Shown here piece by piece: positions 1-10,904 of a stretch of DNA of 64,000 bases. The notes under the pieces were generated by a model. The model was given only the letters and a program-made list of their open reading frames with translations, made no database searches and was not told where the DNA came from. Position 1 is the stretch's first letter; each line of letters begins with the position of its first letter. The position numbers and the translations under genes are program-made. The DNA comes from Molanna angustata (Eukaryota; Arthropoda; Insecta; Trichoptera; Molannidae): assembly GCA_963576475.1 (NCBI GenBank), contig OY754969.1:28991388-29055387 (forward strand), given 5' to 3'.

Positions 1-1060
1 ATTAATCCCCAGGCACCATTCATATTATTTGTGCTGAAACATAGACGGAATTCCTTCGACAGACATTAACGACTAAAGTAAGTAGGATGGTATTTTGATA
101 ATATATACCTTCGGAGCAATTATTTACAACAATGTCTGTTTCGAACATATCTAAGATCAAGTATTCGTTAGAACTAATACCGGATTCACACTGATCGATT
201 TAAGTTGATCAACTAGAAAATGAAATACAACTTGAACTTTTTTTAACTGTCTGAAAATAATAAAACAAAATGACAAACAATTGATGCCCATATTGTTAAC
301 CAAAATAAAATGTATTTTTATAAATACATCCTTGGAATAAGAACATACATCCTCATACAGTCACTAAAATAGAAAGATCTTGAATCAATGACATAATCTA
401 GGGCTATAATGTTTATAATATGATCTTTCAGACGTGTCTATTTTTGTTTTTACACTTGGATGACGTTACTAACAATCTAGAGGACTCCATGAGATAGTCT
501 TCGTGCTTTATTTAGCTAGTTAACTACAAAGCGTTTTGCTTAAGGGCTGCTTACAGTCCCTTTTCAGAAAACATGTGGAAGAATCTAATTAGATTGAGAT
601 TTGCATATTATGTAGGTGGAATAATTGAAACATAGGAATTGATGCATTTGGGATTTGTTTACGAACATATTTCAATCAATAAAAGTTGATCAACATAAAT
701 CAAACGGTGTGCAACCAGTGTAAAGTTTTTGTAAAGCGGAATATGATGTAGGTACATATATAATACATATCTTATAGAATCCCATTAGAAGCTTATAGTT
801 AGAATATTAAATTGATACCTTAGGTTGGGTTGTTTTATCAAAAGTATTAGTAATAGTACAGTAAAAATACTTTGATATCATACAATTATTAAAAACTGCG
901 TCTTTTAACGGCATTAGATTTCAATGAAACAACCAATAGTTTTGAACAATTTTATGAAATCAGAGTATTTAAACTATACTTTTTTTAATCATGGTTTGAG
1001 GAAAACCAACTTTTAAAATTTACTGCTAATTATAGGATTCAATGACAAATTTACATGTTT
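1..1060. other. AT-rich intergenic DNA
   Basis: I see no open frame with protein-like composition, no RNA gene and no clear repeat boundary. A faint match to the tail of SINE family A (about 320-366) is too weak to call. Confidence 0.6.
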
Positions 1061-1113
1061 AGTTTGTTTGTGTATATACACCAGTTTATAGTGTGTATTT
1101 ACACAAACAAACT
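1061..1113. repeat. Short inverted repeat (hairpin)
   Basis: The arms 1061-1081 and 1093-1113 pair at nearly every position, starting AGTTTGTTTGTGTA and ending TACACAAACAAACT, with an 11-nt spacer. It may be a tiny foldback element or a chance hairpin in AT-rich DNA. No flanking duplication is evident. Confidence 0.6.
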
Positions 1114-1524
1114 TAGATCGCAGGATTAGATTGACAATATTTAGATGTCATATAACAGTCGAAGACAACGAAATTAGGCTTAAGTATGAGACGTGTTCTT
1201 GTATGAAATTTTGAACTAGTGGATCTTTAGTTTTCGTTTTTGTGGTTATATTGTCTATGCGCCGACAGTGCGGTTGCCTTATCGGTTAATATTGAAATAA
1301 TAAAGATACATTAAAAAATAAAAATATTAAAAATACATATGGTCTGATAGACATAAAAATAAGTATACAGCATTTGATTTCTTTTTGTAATAAGGTATCT
1401 AAAAACTACCTACATAGTAGGTACCCATATGTTAAACATGTAGGTATACCGCATGGTATACCGCATGGTACCGCAATATTTTTCAATATAGATCAGAGCT
1501 GAACTAAAACGCATATGTCTCATA

Positions 1525-1690
1525 TGGGTATCTAACTGCTGATACAAGGGTCCTGAGTTCGATTCCCGGTGGAGAAACAGTTTTTAATTGTGTTTTCAGT
1601 CTGAATCTGTGAGACGGTTAATATTGTAAGTCTCCAGAATGTGGCAACTTCTTATTGGGTGCGTGTTAAATAATTATTTGACATAGTACA
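1525..1690 (+). repeat. SINE family C, partial copy
   Basis: A Pol III B-box-like block (GTTCGATTCC, 1556-1565) within a TGAGTTCGATTCCCGG context is followed by the same body as the copy at 57230-57408 (opposite strand): 'aattgtgttttcagtctg', then a 'ctccagaatgtggcaactt' block and 'gggtgcgtgttaaataatta'. The 5' tRNA-like half is degraded, so I see no usable A box. A third, more decayed copy lies near 9900-10065. Confidence 0.7.
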
Positions 1691-1969
1691 TGTAAGTTGC
1701 CTGAGACGCTACTTAAATAAAAATATTATAAAGTAGGAAAATACATATTAGGTACTTATATGAATAAGAAATCTGATATATAAAATAGCTGCATAAAGAG
1801 GTACCTACATGTATGTGATACTCAGCTCTCTATGCATTTGAAAAATGGTGTTAAAAATATCACATATTCGTAAAAAAAATTCGATGAATATTCTTTCAAT
1901 ATAATATTGTCGCATGTACTTCCCTTTAATCATATTTGATATCCATATCTCATCACCCATCAGCCATTA

Positions 1970-2340
1970 GATCTGCCGAAGTATCAGAAAGGCATTTGAG
2001 TCTAAGTGGTTTAAGTCATAACGTTAAAAGTCTGGGACGACTGTGGATTGTAGGGAATGCATGCATGGCAATCACATGGGAACGTGTGACGTATGACATT
2101 TGCTTTCGGAGCAATATTTTAAACCACCCTCTCTTTCATGGGGTTTCGGAAGGACAGCTGCGGGGGCCGGGGGTTATGGATTCGGTAGTGAAGGGGCGCA
2201 GGCGCGCATCTTCCGGAATTCGCCCCAAATGATGGCACCCAACCCCTCTCTCCTCAACCCCCTTCCTTCCTCTATCCAGCATCCCATTACTCCCCCATAC
2301 CCTAAATCCCATCGCCCTTAAATACTGCCAGCTTCGGTGA
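1970..2340. other. GC-richer unique patch without recognised gene
   Basis: This stretch is far less AT-rich than its surroundings (runs such as GCGGGGGCCGGGGG and GGGGCGCAGGCGCGC near 2160-2205), with a pyrimidine-rich part at 2240-2310. Short open frames exist on both strands but none looks like a known protein. It could be a host exon or regulatory segment, or an old repeat. Confidence 0.3.
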
Positions 2341-2699
2341 GCAACCGATATACGATTCGACCATAGGTCGGAGTTCATGATAGAATTTAATTGATCCTTT
2401 GATTAAAAACGATAGGTATAAATGGTTGAAAATCAATTGATCAAGGAATCAGCAAAATATTAAATAATCGAAATGTGAAAAAAAAATTACAGACACTTTA
2501 ACTAATAAGCAGAAATATATTTTTCACGTTGCAGAAGATCATTATAAATAATGAATTAATTTATCAGAGCTACCAACATTTTTTACAATAAGATCTCAAC
2601 ATATGTGAAGACTTACTGTATTTTAATGTTTAAAACCATGTGTCATAACAAAATACTTAATTATGGCATTTAGCATAATATGTCGAAACACAAAATATC

Positions 2700-3255
2700 A
2701 ATACATACAATCACGTCGTTTTCCTTTTTGGGGTAGCCAGAGAGAATCGAACGCCACAATCTTCTTTCTTGACATACATGTTTTGTATCATAATTTACAT
2801 CCATGTATCGCGTCATACATACTCTCCTATTATTTTAACTTCGTATATTACCATCTTTCAAAATCTCATTTATATGATCAAGCCAACTCTTTCTCGGCAG
2901 GCTCCTATTTCTCATTCCACTCTTTTTAGTCTTGTATAATTTCATTGTCAGGCGTTATATAATATAATATAATTAACACTTCCTTGCACCCTGCGAAAGT
3001 GGCAAGTTTATTGCCGTATGGCAATTTCTTCCAACAAACCGGTGTTTCCAGCCCAAAGAAGCAATATTTTCTTGAGAAATGAATTTAAATAAATTTCTTC
3101 TCTGCTGGGAATCGAACCCAGGACCCCCGCACAGAAACCTAACGGCTTACCAACTGTGCCACGGCGGTCGTTCATTATTCATTCTCTCTACATGTCTAAA
3201 CCATCGCAGAGCATTTGCCTTCATTCTACTCACAATATATTTTTCAATCTTGTGT
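2700..3255 (-). mobile_element. RTE-like LINE 3' fragment, split by a SINE
   Basis: Read on the minus strand this is a diverged copy of the LINE 3' end seen at 46348-46974. It has the terminal CATACA-type microsatellite near 2700, the 'gggtagccagagagaatcgaacgccaca' block and the basic C-terminal coding region. At 2951 the sequence 'gtcaggcgtt' is interrupted by a SINE B copy and resumes at about 3170 with 'cattattcattct', as in the uninterrupted copies. Many substitutions and frameshifts mark it as old and dead. Confidence 0.75.
2956..3169 (-). repeat. SINE family B, tRNA-derived
   Basis: On the minus strand a tRNA-like head carries an A-box-like TGGCACAGTTGGTAAGCC and a B-box GGGTTCGATTCC. 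The T arm CTGGG/CCCAG pairs perfectly. The body ends in a LINE-like tail with the stem-loop TTGCCATACGGCAA, then an AT-rich tail. The same element is at 54171-54365 and a decayed copy at 32855-32925. This copy is inserted in an RTE-like fragment and CGTT occurs at both edges, a possible short target duplication. Confidence 0.8.
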
Positions 3256-3424
3256 ATACGACATAAATAATATTTTCAAAATATTAAAAATAGAGATTTT
3301 CTAAAATGCTATTACCCTATTTAACGTAAGTATCCTTTGCGTTTTTGGTTTTCTTACCTTCTGTTTTTGTATTTTTTTTATAATATTGCAATTCCTTCTC
3401 TTATAATATGTTCAACATTCCACA

Positions 3425-3545
3425 GTTATATATCAATTTATTTTTTATTTTTTATTTATTTATTTATTTATTTGTCACACCATTTAAATAATCTTTATTA
3501 AAAATAGATAACTGCTGCCCAACTAGGTATACCTGTTCTAGGGCT
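3425..3545 (-). repeat. LINE 3' tail with (AAAT)n
   Basis: On the minus strand the block CTGCTAGCCCTAGAACAGG leads through 'TAGTTGGGCAGCAGT' to a tract of AAAT repeats (3430-3472). The same tail recurs at 36510-36616 in the same orientation. Conserved end plus simple-repeat tail is typical of 5'-truncated non-LTR elements. The parent family cannot be named from this part. Confidence 0.65.
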
Positions 3546-3639
3546 AGCAGTGTACATATTATTATATTTCACAGGAGTAACTATTTGTATTTTTTTAAAT
3601 GAATCTAAACAATATAAACTTACTTCTATACATTTTCAT

Positions 3640-3894
3640 ATAGATAAAACAATTCACATTACACCGCAACACAATTACGAGACGACACGCAGGAATTTTC
3701 TCATGACTCCAAAGACAAACACGACATTCGGACAAAGACATTACTATTATTTAGCTCCAAAAAATTTTAATAAGATAAAAAGTGAAATAACGGACATACA
3801 GTTGATGAATAATTTGAAATACAAGAAAAAAATAGAAACATCGATTAGAAACAAGGGCATTATATACTGCGGAAACATGATCAAGCTACAATAG
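3640..3894 (+). pseudogene. Non-LTR reverse transcriptase C-terminal remnant (CR1/Daphne-like)
   Basis: The open frame contains HNYETTRRNFLMTPKTNTTF followed by GQRHYYYLAPKNFNKI and a lysine-rich end. This resembles the C-terminal 'TR...P..NT.FGQR...Y.GP..FN.I' block found after the thumb region in CR1/L2/Daphne-type LINE proteins. The palm domain with its catalytic aspartates is absent, so this is a 5'-truncated, non-functional copy. The stop at 3892-3894 may be the natural end, since a 3'-UTR-like stretch follows. The frame reaches back to 3550, but that part does not look like RT. The family assignment is from memory of conserved motifs. Confidence 0.65.
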
Positions 3895-4140
3895 TTTATA
3901 TTTTTAGGTATATTTTATAACAAGTTTTAGTTAAATACAAGTTTAATATTTTTTCTGTCAGATATAACGCAAAAAAAAAATTCTGTCACCTCGGTACAGG
4001 CTCAGCCTAGTGAGGTGGTGTATACCAAAAATACTATAAAAAAATGTTTCATTAAATTATTAAAGTTTTACTTTTTTTGATATTTTTATTGTTTGTATAT
4101 TGTTATATTTTGTTTGGTTTCAATAATAATAAAAAAAAAT
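3895..4140 (+). mobile_element. Putative LINE 3' UTR
   Basis: The stretch follows the RT remnant directly. It holds a potential stem-loop (CACCTCGG near 3988 and GTGAGGTGGTG near 4010) and ends in AT-rich sequence with AATAATAAT and a poly-A run. It is probably the 3' UTR of the same element. Confidence 0.45.
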
Positions 4141-4370
4141 GTTTACATTATGTACAGTTGAAGTTTTGATAAAATAACAGGCATAAAAACGAGTGGTCAC
4201 ATTACATTTGTACAAAAAATAAGTTCAGTTTGATAAAAAGTCTGTAATGAATCCATTAACGTAAGTTTCCTTTGTACCAGTTTGGCAATAATATATAGCT
4301 GAATGTACATTGTAGGTACTGTACCTACACAGAATTTTATTTGCAATTTCCATTCAATTTATTCTCCTTA

Positions 4371-4387
4371 CCCCCCCCCCCCCCCCC
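4371..4387. repeat. Poly-C homopolymer, 17 C
   Basis: Seventeen consecutive C residues, unusual in this AT-rich region. Length is likely to vary between individuals and to be error-prone in sequencing. Confidence 0.95.
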
Positions 4388-4399
4388 GGTTGGTAGGCC

Positions 4400-5880
4400 A
4401 CAACACGTGCCCTGTGGTACACCAAACCGCTCGACAAATTACACGGCCAATTCTTTATAAACGTAAAACATTTCAAGTAAACCTTTTGAGTTTTTTTGAT
4501 GTTTGCTGCTTTTTCAAAGTATTCAATTACCGTTTCCTTTACCACAAAGTAAAAAAAAAACATATCGGAAAAAGAAATTTCATAAGTTCATAGAAACTTG
4601 TGGAATCTGGTTATTTGTTTCGACGATGTAAAAAAAATATTCTTTGAAAGAATACAAAAACGTAGATCAATAAACTTATAAACACTGCATCAAATAAGCA
4701 TCAGCACAAATCCACGTTAAAAATATACGATATTTTGCAAAATCGCTTTTGAGTCTTGTGAGACGAAACTAGTCTTGCAAATTAAAGCTTTTGAGTCTTG
4801 CGAGACGAAACTAGCCTTGATCTTGGGATCGTGCATGCAAGACCAAGACTGATTTTGATCATTGCCAGTCATAACTGGAGAACGTTGCGTAAACCTGTGG
4901 TGGATAGATATCATTATCCCTTTTTGGTAAGAAAAACATATTCCTGCTTGACATGTATTGAGATAAAATTGATTACGTATCTTAAATTTTGTTAAGAACG
5001 TTATAAATCGTTGATAAACGAATTATCTCAAACATCCATTCTGTTAATGAAAATGAATGGACAGTTTTTATATACGAAACGGAATATATCCCAGCGTATT
5101 TCTTATTTTCATCTTCTTTGTTCTCAGAGGTTTGTTTTCATTGAGAATACGTAGCAATGGTGCACAAGTTGCAATTTCTATTCCAGTTTTTATCCCCTCT
5201 GTTGTATCATATTCAGTTGGGTTCCCCCTAATCCATGTAAGAAATTGTATCAGTGGCGTGAAGTTATTTCACCCAGAAACAAGAATGGGAACGAAGCGAT
5301 GTGCGTGTTCCCATTTCGTTTTGATTTGTTATTTATATTCATAAAGGATAATAACATATTTATGACAAAATAACACTAGAGTGGGTTTAGTAAAAAAATG
5401 TGTATGGAAAAAGGTTCTTCAATAACCTGTAATCTATATTTTTCTTCTTATTATGGATACATATAGCTTAAGACCTGTTAGCGTGAAGATAGATGGAGGT
5501 GGTAATATATCTCTTTTCTATGGAGGTGGTCTAACATGCTGAAGATGATAAAGACTTCATTATACCTATATTTAGTCACACTCTGAAGTTAGTCATCGAG
5601 TGACCGATACTGCAGGGCTACTCATGAAATTGATTAACATAAGTTTAAGACCAGTTTCAGACTTTAGAAATCTTTGAGCTTCAAATTAATTAAATACTTG
5701 TATAAATTTATACAAAAATTAATGACAATTTTATAAGTTATATCTATAATTAATGGTAGATTCAGACGTTGAGTCTGAATCGTTGTGACAATTTAATGTA
5801 ATGACAATGACGTTCATATTTCATAGAAATTGATCTATGATAAATTGCTTATTTTTATCCTTTAAAATATGCTGGGTAAA
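4400..5880. other. AT-rich intergenic DNA with a 42-bp duplication
   Basis: I see no gene here. A direct duplication with a 42-bp offset sits at 4745-4820 (the GAGTCTTG-GAGACGAAACTAG block occurs twice). The stretch 5605-5625 (GCAGGGCTACTCATGAA) shares a short block with 58400-58420. The open frame at 5057-5344 is hydrophobic but unrecognised and probably spurious. Confidence 0.5.
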
Positions 5881-6214
5881 ATCTATTTGTTTTTTTTTGT
5901 CTCGGTTCAATTGTTCCTTCTTTTTTTATGTTTTATTTTATTAGTTCAACATTTGTTTTCTTTCTGTTTTCCTACATATATGTATATGTGTTTTTTAAAC
6001 TTTTCTTTTAACTGTGCAAAGTAATGTCTTTTTTATAATATGAATGGTCAGGAGACGTTGATTGTACATACCTAACTATGCACAATAGCCATGCGGGAGA
6101 TACCTGTTATTGGAGCACTGGAGATTCTATTTTTTGTTTCATGTTTTTTTTTGTTTGTGTTGTTCAGTGTTCTGTTGGTGTCTCTGTATATTAAATAAAT
6201 AAATAAATAAATAA
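5880..6214 (+). repeat. Putative LINE 3' UTR ending in (TAAA)n
   Basis: T-rich sequence leads into 'gtgtctctgtatattaaataaataaataaat', an ATAA repeat at 6190-6214, like the tails of 5'-truncated non-LTR elements. No coding part is attached. Confidence 0.4.
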
Positions 6215-6379
6215 TTAAAAGTAAAGACTTTTTGATTCTACATTAATTTTATTCTGCGCGATAGGCCTATTTCGCCTTGTTAAGGCATTAACTAGCATTA
6301 TAAGCTAGTTAATGCCCTAACAAGGCGAAATAGGCCTATCGCGCAGAATAAAATTAATGCAGAATCAAAAAGTCTTTAC

Positions 6380-6389
<10 letters not shown>
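6211..6389. repeat. Long near-perfect inverted repeat (86-bp arms)
   Basis: Arms 6211-6296 and 6304-6389 are reverse complements with two mismatches I can find, around a 7-nt loop (6297-6303). The outer end is ATAATTAAAAGTAAAGAC and the middle holds CTGCGCGATAGGCCTAT. A (TA)n tract follows at once (6388-6418) and a TAAA repeat precedes. This is a foldback or MITE-like structure that could form a long hairpin as DNA or RNA. Confidence 0.95.
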
Positions 6390-6419
<30 letters not shown>

Positions 6420-6477
6420 CTTATAATGGAATCCTACCAAATAAAAACTTCGTCGATAATTAAGACAATTTTATACT

Positions 6478-6846
6478 TAAACATACATACCATCACGCCA
6501 TGTCCCTCACGGGGTAGGCAAAGAGAACCGAACGCCACATTTTTCTATCTTGACACACATTCATCGCCTCATCAACATTCATACATCGTATTATACATGT
6601 TCGTCTGTTGTTCACGCTTCTTACATTTCCATCTTTCAAAATATCGTTTACATGGTCGTACCATACTTTTCTTGGGCGCCCCCGACCTCTGATTCCGTTC
6701 CTGTCAGATTTGTATATTTTCTTGGTCAGGCGTTCTTCATTCATTCTCCCCAAGTGGCCAAACCATCTCAATGTGTTAACTTTCATTCTGTTAATTACAT
6801 CTTTCTTCATCTTACATTCTTTCCTTGTATCTTCATTCCGAACCAA
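6478..6846 (-). pseudogene. RTE-like LINE 3' end (RT C-terminus)
   Basis: Minus-strand frame with MVRNEDTRKECKMKKDVINR, then TLRWFGHLGRMNEERLTKKI, GRGRPRKVW and a final YPVRDMA, followed by a (CATA)n-type terminus. It matches the C-terminal basic region of the element at 46348-46974. The polymerase domain is absent. The copy is 5'-truncated but open over 117 codons, so it is younger than the 2700 copy. Confidence 0.85.
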
Positions 6847-7156
6847 TTTTATACTTACTTAACCTTGATATTAACAATTTTTTATGATCAAATGTAGAGA
6901 AAGATTAAAATTAAATTATGATCGAGTACTGATTTATAAATTTTCAAGATTAAGGGAAGATAAGAACGTATTAAGAATGTGTCATGAGTAACCCCCCTAA
7001 GTGTCTTAAACTGGACCGAGATAAATTTATTGTGATTTAATAATTATAATTATTGTTCTGGGACGATTTTCATTTTGCGGTTTTAGCAAAACCACGCCTC
7101 CTGGATGTTTTGCAATAATATTACATATAATAAAAATAAAGATTTACGACAATTTT

Positions 7157-7272
7157 TTATTATCTCAATAGAGACGGCCGACAAGTTCGAATATTATAGA
7201 AGAACCGAGAAATCAAGGCGTTTGATTGTTCACGATATCACTTTAGGCGCATTTTTATTGAGTTCCCTATTC
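7157..7272 (+). repeat. Repeat family D fragment
   Basis: The block 'tctcaatagagac ... aatattatagaagaacc' through 'attgagttccc' recurs at about 20325-20375 and 40480-40618. The class is unknown. SINE A sequence follows directly at its right edge. Confidence 0.55.
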
Positions 7273-7323
7273 ATCCAGTGGTCGCGAGTTCGATTCCTGC
7301 CTCGACCGATTTTGTTCACCTAT

Positions 7324-8556
7324 CACTGAAAAAAGTAATTGTGACGACCGAACTGGCTACCTGCGTTTTTAGCCAAACTTTTGTTATCAGTTATCAGTAA
7401 TAAAAGTTATAAAAACTGAAAAACACGTAGTTAACAACTTAATAAAATAATTAACTTTTTTTATTCCAACAGATAAATATATATAGAAATCGATTCTTGA
7501 AACTTATATCTTTGTGTACTTAATAGAAAAAAATCAATATTACCTATTTAAGTAGCAGTATTACACGGTTAAATATTGGCAAGTTTTAGGATAGATAGTA
7601 AAACTTTACAAATTTTGAAAAACAAAAGCTATAGTTTTGAATAAAAAGGACACATCTTTATGTAAGTGAAATACGAAATATTTTACAAATTCTTTGCAAA
7701 CGTTTTTGCAAAATCAATAAACAAAATGAGATTATTATCTTTTTATATTATTTTTTAAGCATAAATAATAAAAAATAATTAAAATTCGCATGCTTAAAAT
7801 AATAAGATAATAGATCATTTCATCTGATTAATTTAAAAAAATATAAATATGTAGTGAATAACATGGAATATTTAGCATTCAAAATTAGAAAAATGTATTT
7901 TATTTTATAAAAATCAAATAAATTGAAAATTCCTTGCTATAGTTTTGAATAAAAGAAGATTTTCTTTAGTTATAAAAAATAAAAAAAATGATAAAACATA
8001 TTTCATTTAACAAAAACTTTTTTGCAAAATCATCATCTTTTGTAAATATTTATTTATGGTACTCACAATTATAAATGTTTATTTATGAAACACAAAATTA
8101 TTGAAGATTTTTATTTTAAAATCGCAAAGATGAATAATCAGTTTAATATAAAATTGAAAAATAATTTATAAATTATTTATAGTTTTGATACAATTTATGT
8201 TTAAAAACCCTACAATTTTACACGATTCCCGTCCGAAATACCAGTATGCATATGTATAATACAGTCTTAAGCTCAGGGTACAAAATATTTAGTAGCACTA
8301 AACGAACTGTTTTGTAGTCACTATAAAATAAATAAATAAATTTTATTTTATTTCAGTTCGTGAGCAGGGGGGTGCAATGCAACACAAACCATATAATATA
8401 TACAACATTTAAAAATAATAAAAAAAAAAATAATAAGGTATAAGTACATATCAATATATATTAAAACAAACATTAAATAATATAACCGGAAGCAAAAACA
8501 ATATCACCGTATAAAAAAAAGTTCGGTTAATTTTAACATAACTTTTTTTTCAGTGA
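7324..8556. mobile_element. Non-autonomous TIR element inserted in SINE A
   Basis: The left end CACTGAAAAAAGTAAT and right end TTTTTTTTCAGTG are inverted. The subterminal parts ('gaccgaactggct...tagccaaac' left; 'tttagtagcac...tgttttgtagtcac...ggttcggttaatttt' right) also occur in the compact copy at 29711-29883. The interior is extremely AT-rich and non-coding and holds a further insertion at about 8325-8520. The transposon class is unresolved because the two copies do not give one consistent duplication length. Confidence 0.65.
8325..8520 (-). repeat. LINE/SINE tail nested in the TIR element
   Basis: TAAA repeats followed by 'gagcaggggggtgcaatgcaacacaaaccata' match a block at 33430-33480 ('gcaggagggtgcaatgttacacaaacc'). 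It interrupts the right part of the TIR element relative to the copy at 29711-29883. Confidence 0.55.
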
Positions 8557-8689
8557 TAGTACAAGCATTTATGCTTAATTTAGGAAATGTAGGAAGATGT
8601 ATATGTAGGTACGTGTTTAGGACATATTCATCTAAAAAAAAACAATTTTCGATAGTTCTATATTATAATATGTTAGATATTCATCAAAT

Positions 8690-9250
8690 TCCTTTTTACT
8701 CCTCACCAACCCAAGGGGATACAATGGGGAGATAAGATTTCACAATTTTTAAGGATATTTTTTTTATTGCAGATTATCAACTAGTATCATGCTGAGATTG
8801 TATTCTGAATGCTATGTACAGTGTGCTATGTGCTGTATGCTATGTACGGCGTGTTTATTTTACTTTAACGATTATAGACTAAGTACTCATTAGATTCTTT
8901 TCAAATTTTGCAAATATGTATATCTAATACTCGCTTAGACCCCATTATATTTTGAACGATACATGAATAGTGCTTCTCATTTTTTTTTAATTATCAAATA
9001 TTTCAAAGTGACCCCAAGCTCAGGACACTTAAAATTTTGAATTTTTATTTTCAAATTGGTATTAAGGCACATCGCTTTCATAAAATGGCATTGAAGAGTT
9101 ATCAAGTTGTCATAATAAAATATTTAAATAAAAAATAATTTAACAAACTCATTTCATGAAAATACTGAAAAATTTCCATACAAAATTTGAATACTTTATA
9201 GACTGACTTGTTAGTGAGGAGTTTAGCATTGGCCACAACCAACTCGTTAT
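8690..9250. repeat. Dispersed repeat, copy 1 (pair with 41705-42590)
   Basis: Colinear similarity to 41705-42590 throughout: 'ttttactcctca', 'gcagattatcaa.tagtatc.tgctgagattgtattctga', 'gctatgtacggcgtgtttatttt', and the right end 'ttggccacaac..ctcgtt'. It has no coding capacity. The class is unknown. Confidence 0.75.
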
Positions 9251-9251
9251 T

Positions 9252-9391
9252 AAATGAATATGTTCTTGTAACAAGTACATATATGTCCTCATATTTTCTT
9301 AGGTGAACGAAATCGGTCGGGACAGGAATAGAACTCGCGACCACTGCATTACTAACCCAGCGCGCTTAACCGCTCTGCCACCACCCATCTC
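9252..9391 (-). repeat. SINE family A, nearly complete
   Basis: On the minus strand: GATGGGTGGTGGCAGAGCGG head, an anticodon-arm-like segment with loop TTAGTAA, a B-box-like GAGTTC.ATTCC, the 'cgaccgatttcgttcacct' body, then a short AT-rich tail. It lies between dispersed repeat copy 1 and sequence shared with 40690-40820. Confidence 0.8.
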
Positions 9392-9394
9392 AGG

Positions 9395-9505
9395 ATAAGC
9401 TAAAAAAACATCATCGCCATCTACGAAGTAACAAAGAAACTTTTTTGTAATGCCATCTATTGGGAAATTGGTTTGTAAACAAACAAAGCCACAGTGAGGT
9501 GACAA
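9395..9505. repeat. Repeat family D, right part
   Basis: The block 'gaagtaac..aaa..cttttttgtaa.gccatct.ttg.gaaatt.gttt' matches 40695-40760. It is non-coding. Confidence 0.5.
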
Positions 9506-9899
9506 AGCTTTTAAATTATGTCATCCATGAACCGCGCCAGAATAATAATAATATATTATTATATTCTATGTCTTCATTTCTTATATTATTTTCGAAAATT
9601 TAATTCTAAAAAAATTACTTTTCATTCAAAATGTCGACAGCCAAGATATATATTGGTAGAACCACACCAACCCCTCTAGTTAAATAGGATCTAAGAAGAG
9701 TGTCAACTGTCAACCCTTGTAGATGTTGACAGTGACAAGAGAACACAACATTAATAATTTGTTACATCTCGACAGGTAATTAATTGAAAAAAAAATACAT
9801 GTAAATGGAAAATCAGACAGAAACGTTTTCACTACGTAATATTTTTTTGTAAAATGTGAATTTTCATTCATTTATTTAGTAATTTAACTGAATAATAAA

Positions 9900-10065
9900 T
9901 TTACACGCATCTTATAACAAGTTACCACATTCTGGAGATTCACTACATGAATTAATTCATACATTCATTTAATAAATTCATTCATTCATTCATTTTACGT
10001 TTTAATTCATACGTTCCCTATCATCTCACAGATCCAGACTGAAAACACGATAAATAACTGTGTCT
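9900..10065 (-). repeat. SINE family C, decayed copy
   Basis: Shares 'aagttaccacattctggaga' and 'tctcacagatccagactgaaaacac' with the copy at 57230-57408. Expanded CATT repeats (9950-9990) sit in the middle. The tRNA-like head is not preserved. Confidence 0.6.
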
Positions 10066-10079
10066 CCAAGGCTAAAATC

Positions 10080-10900
10080 AGGCTTTATACTATAACTGAC
10101 GTGTTAAAATAGCAATTTTTAACACATTGAAGGCTATTATCTCCAAAAGTTACCAGTACTCAAGGTTCAAATTATCCATAGTTGTTACCAGCTGTGGAAT
10201 CTTATCACAGATAAAAAATCAGATTTTATACTATGACTACACAAAATGACGTAAGTCTGGCAGTTGCAAAATACATATAATATAATTTTCAACGGAAAAA
10301 AATAGTTTTTTTTTTTCGTAATTTGATTTTTATAAAAAGATACATATAAACGATTATTGAGATATACGTTCAAACATATTTTGTTTTGTTTTGCGGATGA
10401 CAACGTAGTCTTTCCGTCCTTGGAAAGAAGCGGTCGTTTCGAAACCGGTCGTATCAAATAACTGATTCTTGGTTAGACAAACGAAATTTCAAATACTGTG
10501 GTTAAAAATAACTTTGAAGAATGTATCTAATTTAAATACCTACAATAAAAATTAGGTGGGTATTTATACCTACAAGGAAAATAGGTATGTAGATAAAGCA
10601 ATTGTGCCACAAACGACAATTGTCGTGTTTAATTGGAAATGTCTGTATTTACATATTCACATACATACATAACAGTATTAATCCCGTACATATATGTTCA
10701 ATTATGATATAGGAAATCTAATTTAAGACAACCCGGGGAATATTTGGTGACCTTTACAGGATGAGGCTGTATTAACGAGTCTAATTTTGAAACCACCACA
10801 TCAAAATGATAAGCTCACAGAGATCACGAGTTCTGAGAAGGACTTTTCTGTCCCATCCTTGTTTCAAACGTTTCATTTAATCTCGTGCCCAGTGAAGTAA
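10080..10900. other. AT-rich intergenic DNA
   Basis: I see no gene. A palindromic block near 10425-10455 (GAAGCGGTCGTTTCGAAACC) resembles one near 35755-35785 in opposite orientation (ACCGGTTTCGAAGCGATTGC), suggesting fragments of another repeat family. Confidence 0.45.
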
Positions 10901-10904
10901 TCTC

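Larger units (their letters stand above)
7272..8660 (+). repeat. SINE family A copy split by a TIR element
   Basis: The SINE body runs to 'ttttgttcacctat' at 7323 and resumes near 8557 with 'atagtacaagcatttatgc', the continuation seen in intact copies (37321-37470, 59550-59725). A B-box-like GAGTTCGATTCC lies at about 7286-7297. The tRNA-like A-box part is missing on the left. The gap is filled by the element at 7324-8556. Confidence 0.75.

Noticed and set aside
3095..3170. Functional tRNA gene (minus strand)
   Set aside because: Same reasoning: a tRNA-like head joined to a conserved SINE B body, with a second copy at 54171-54365.
4303..4593. Proline-rich proteins on both strands around 4370
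   Set aside because: The PPPPP/GGGGG parts come from the 17-C homopolymer and the rest is not protein-like.
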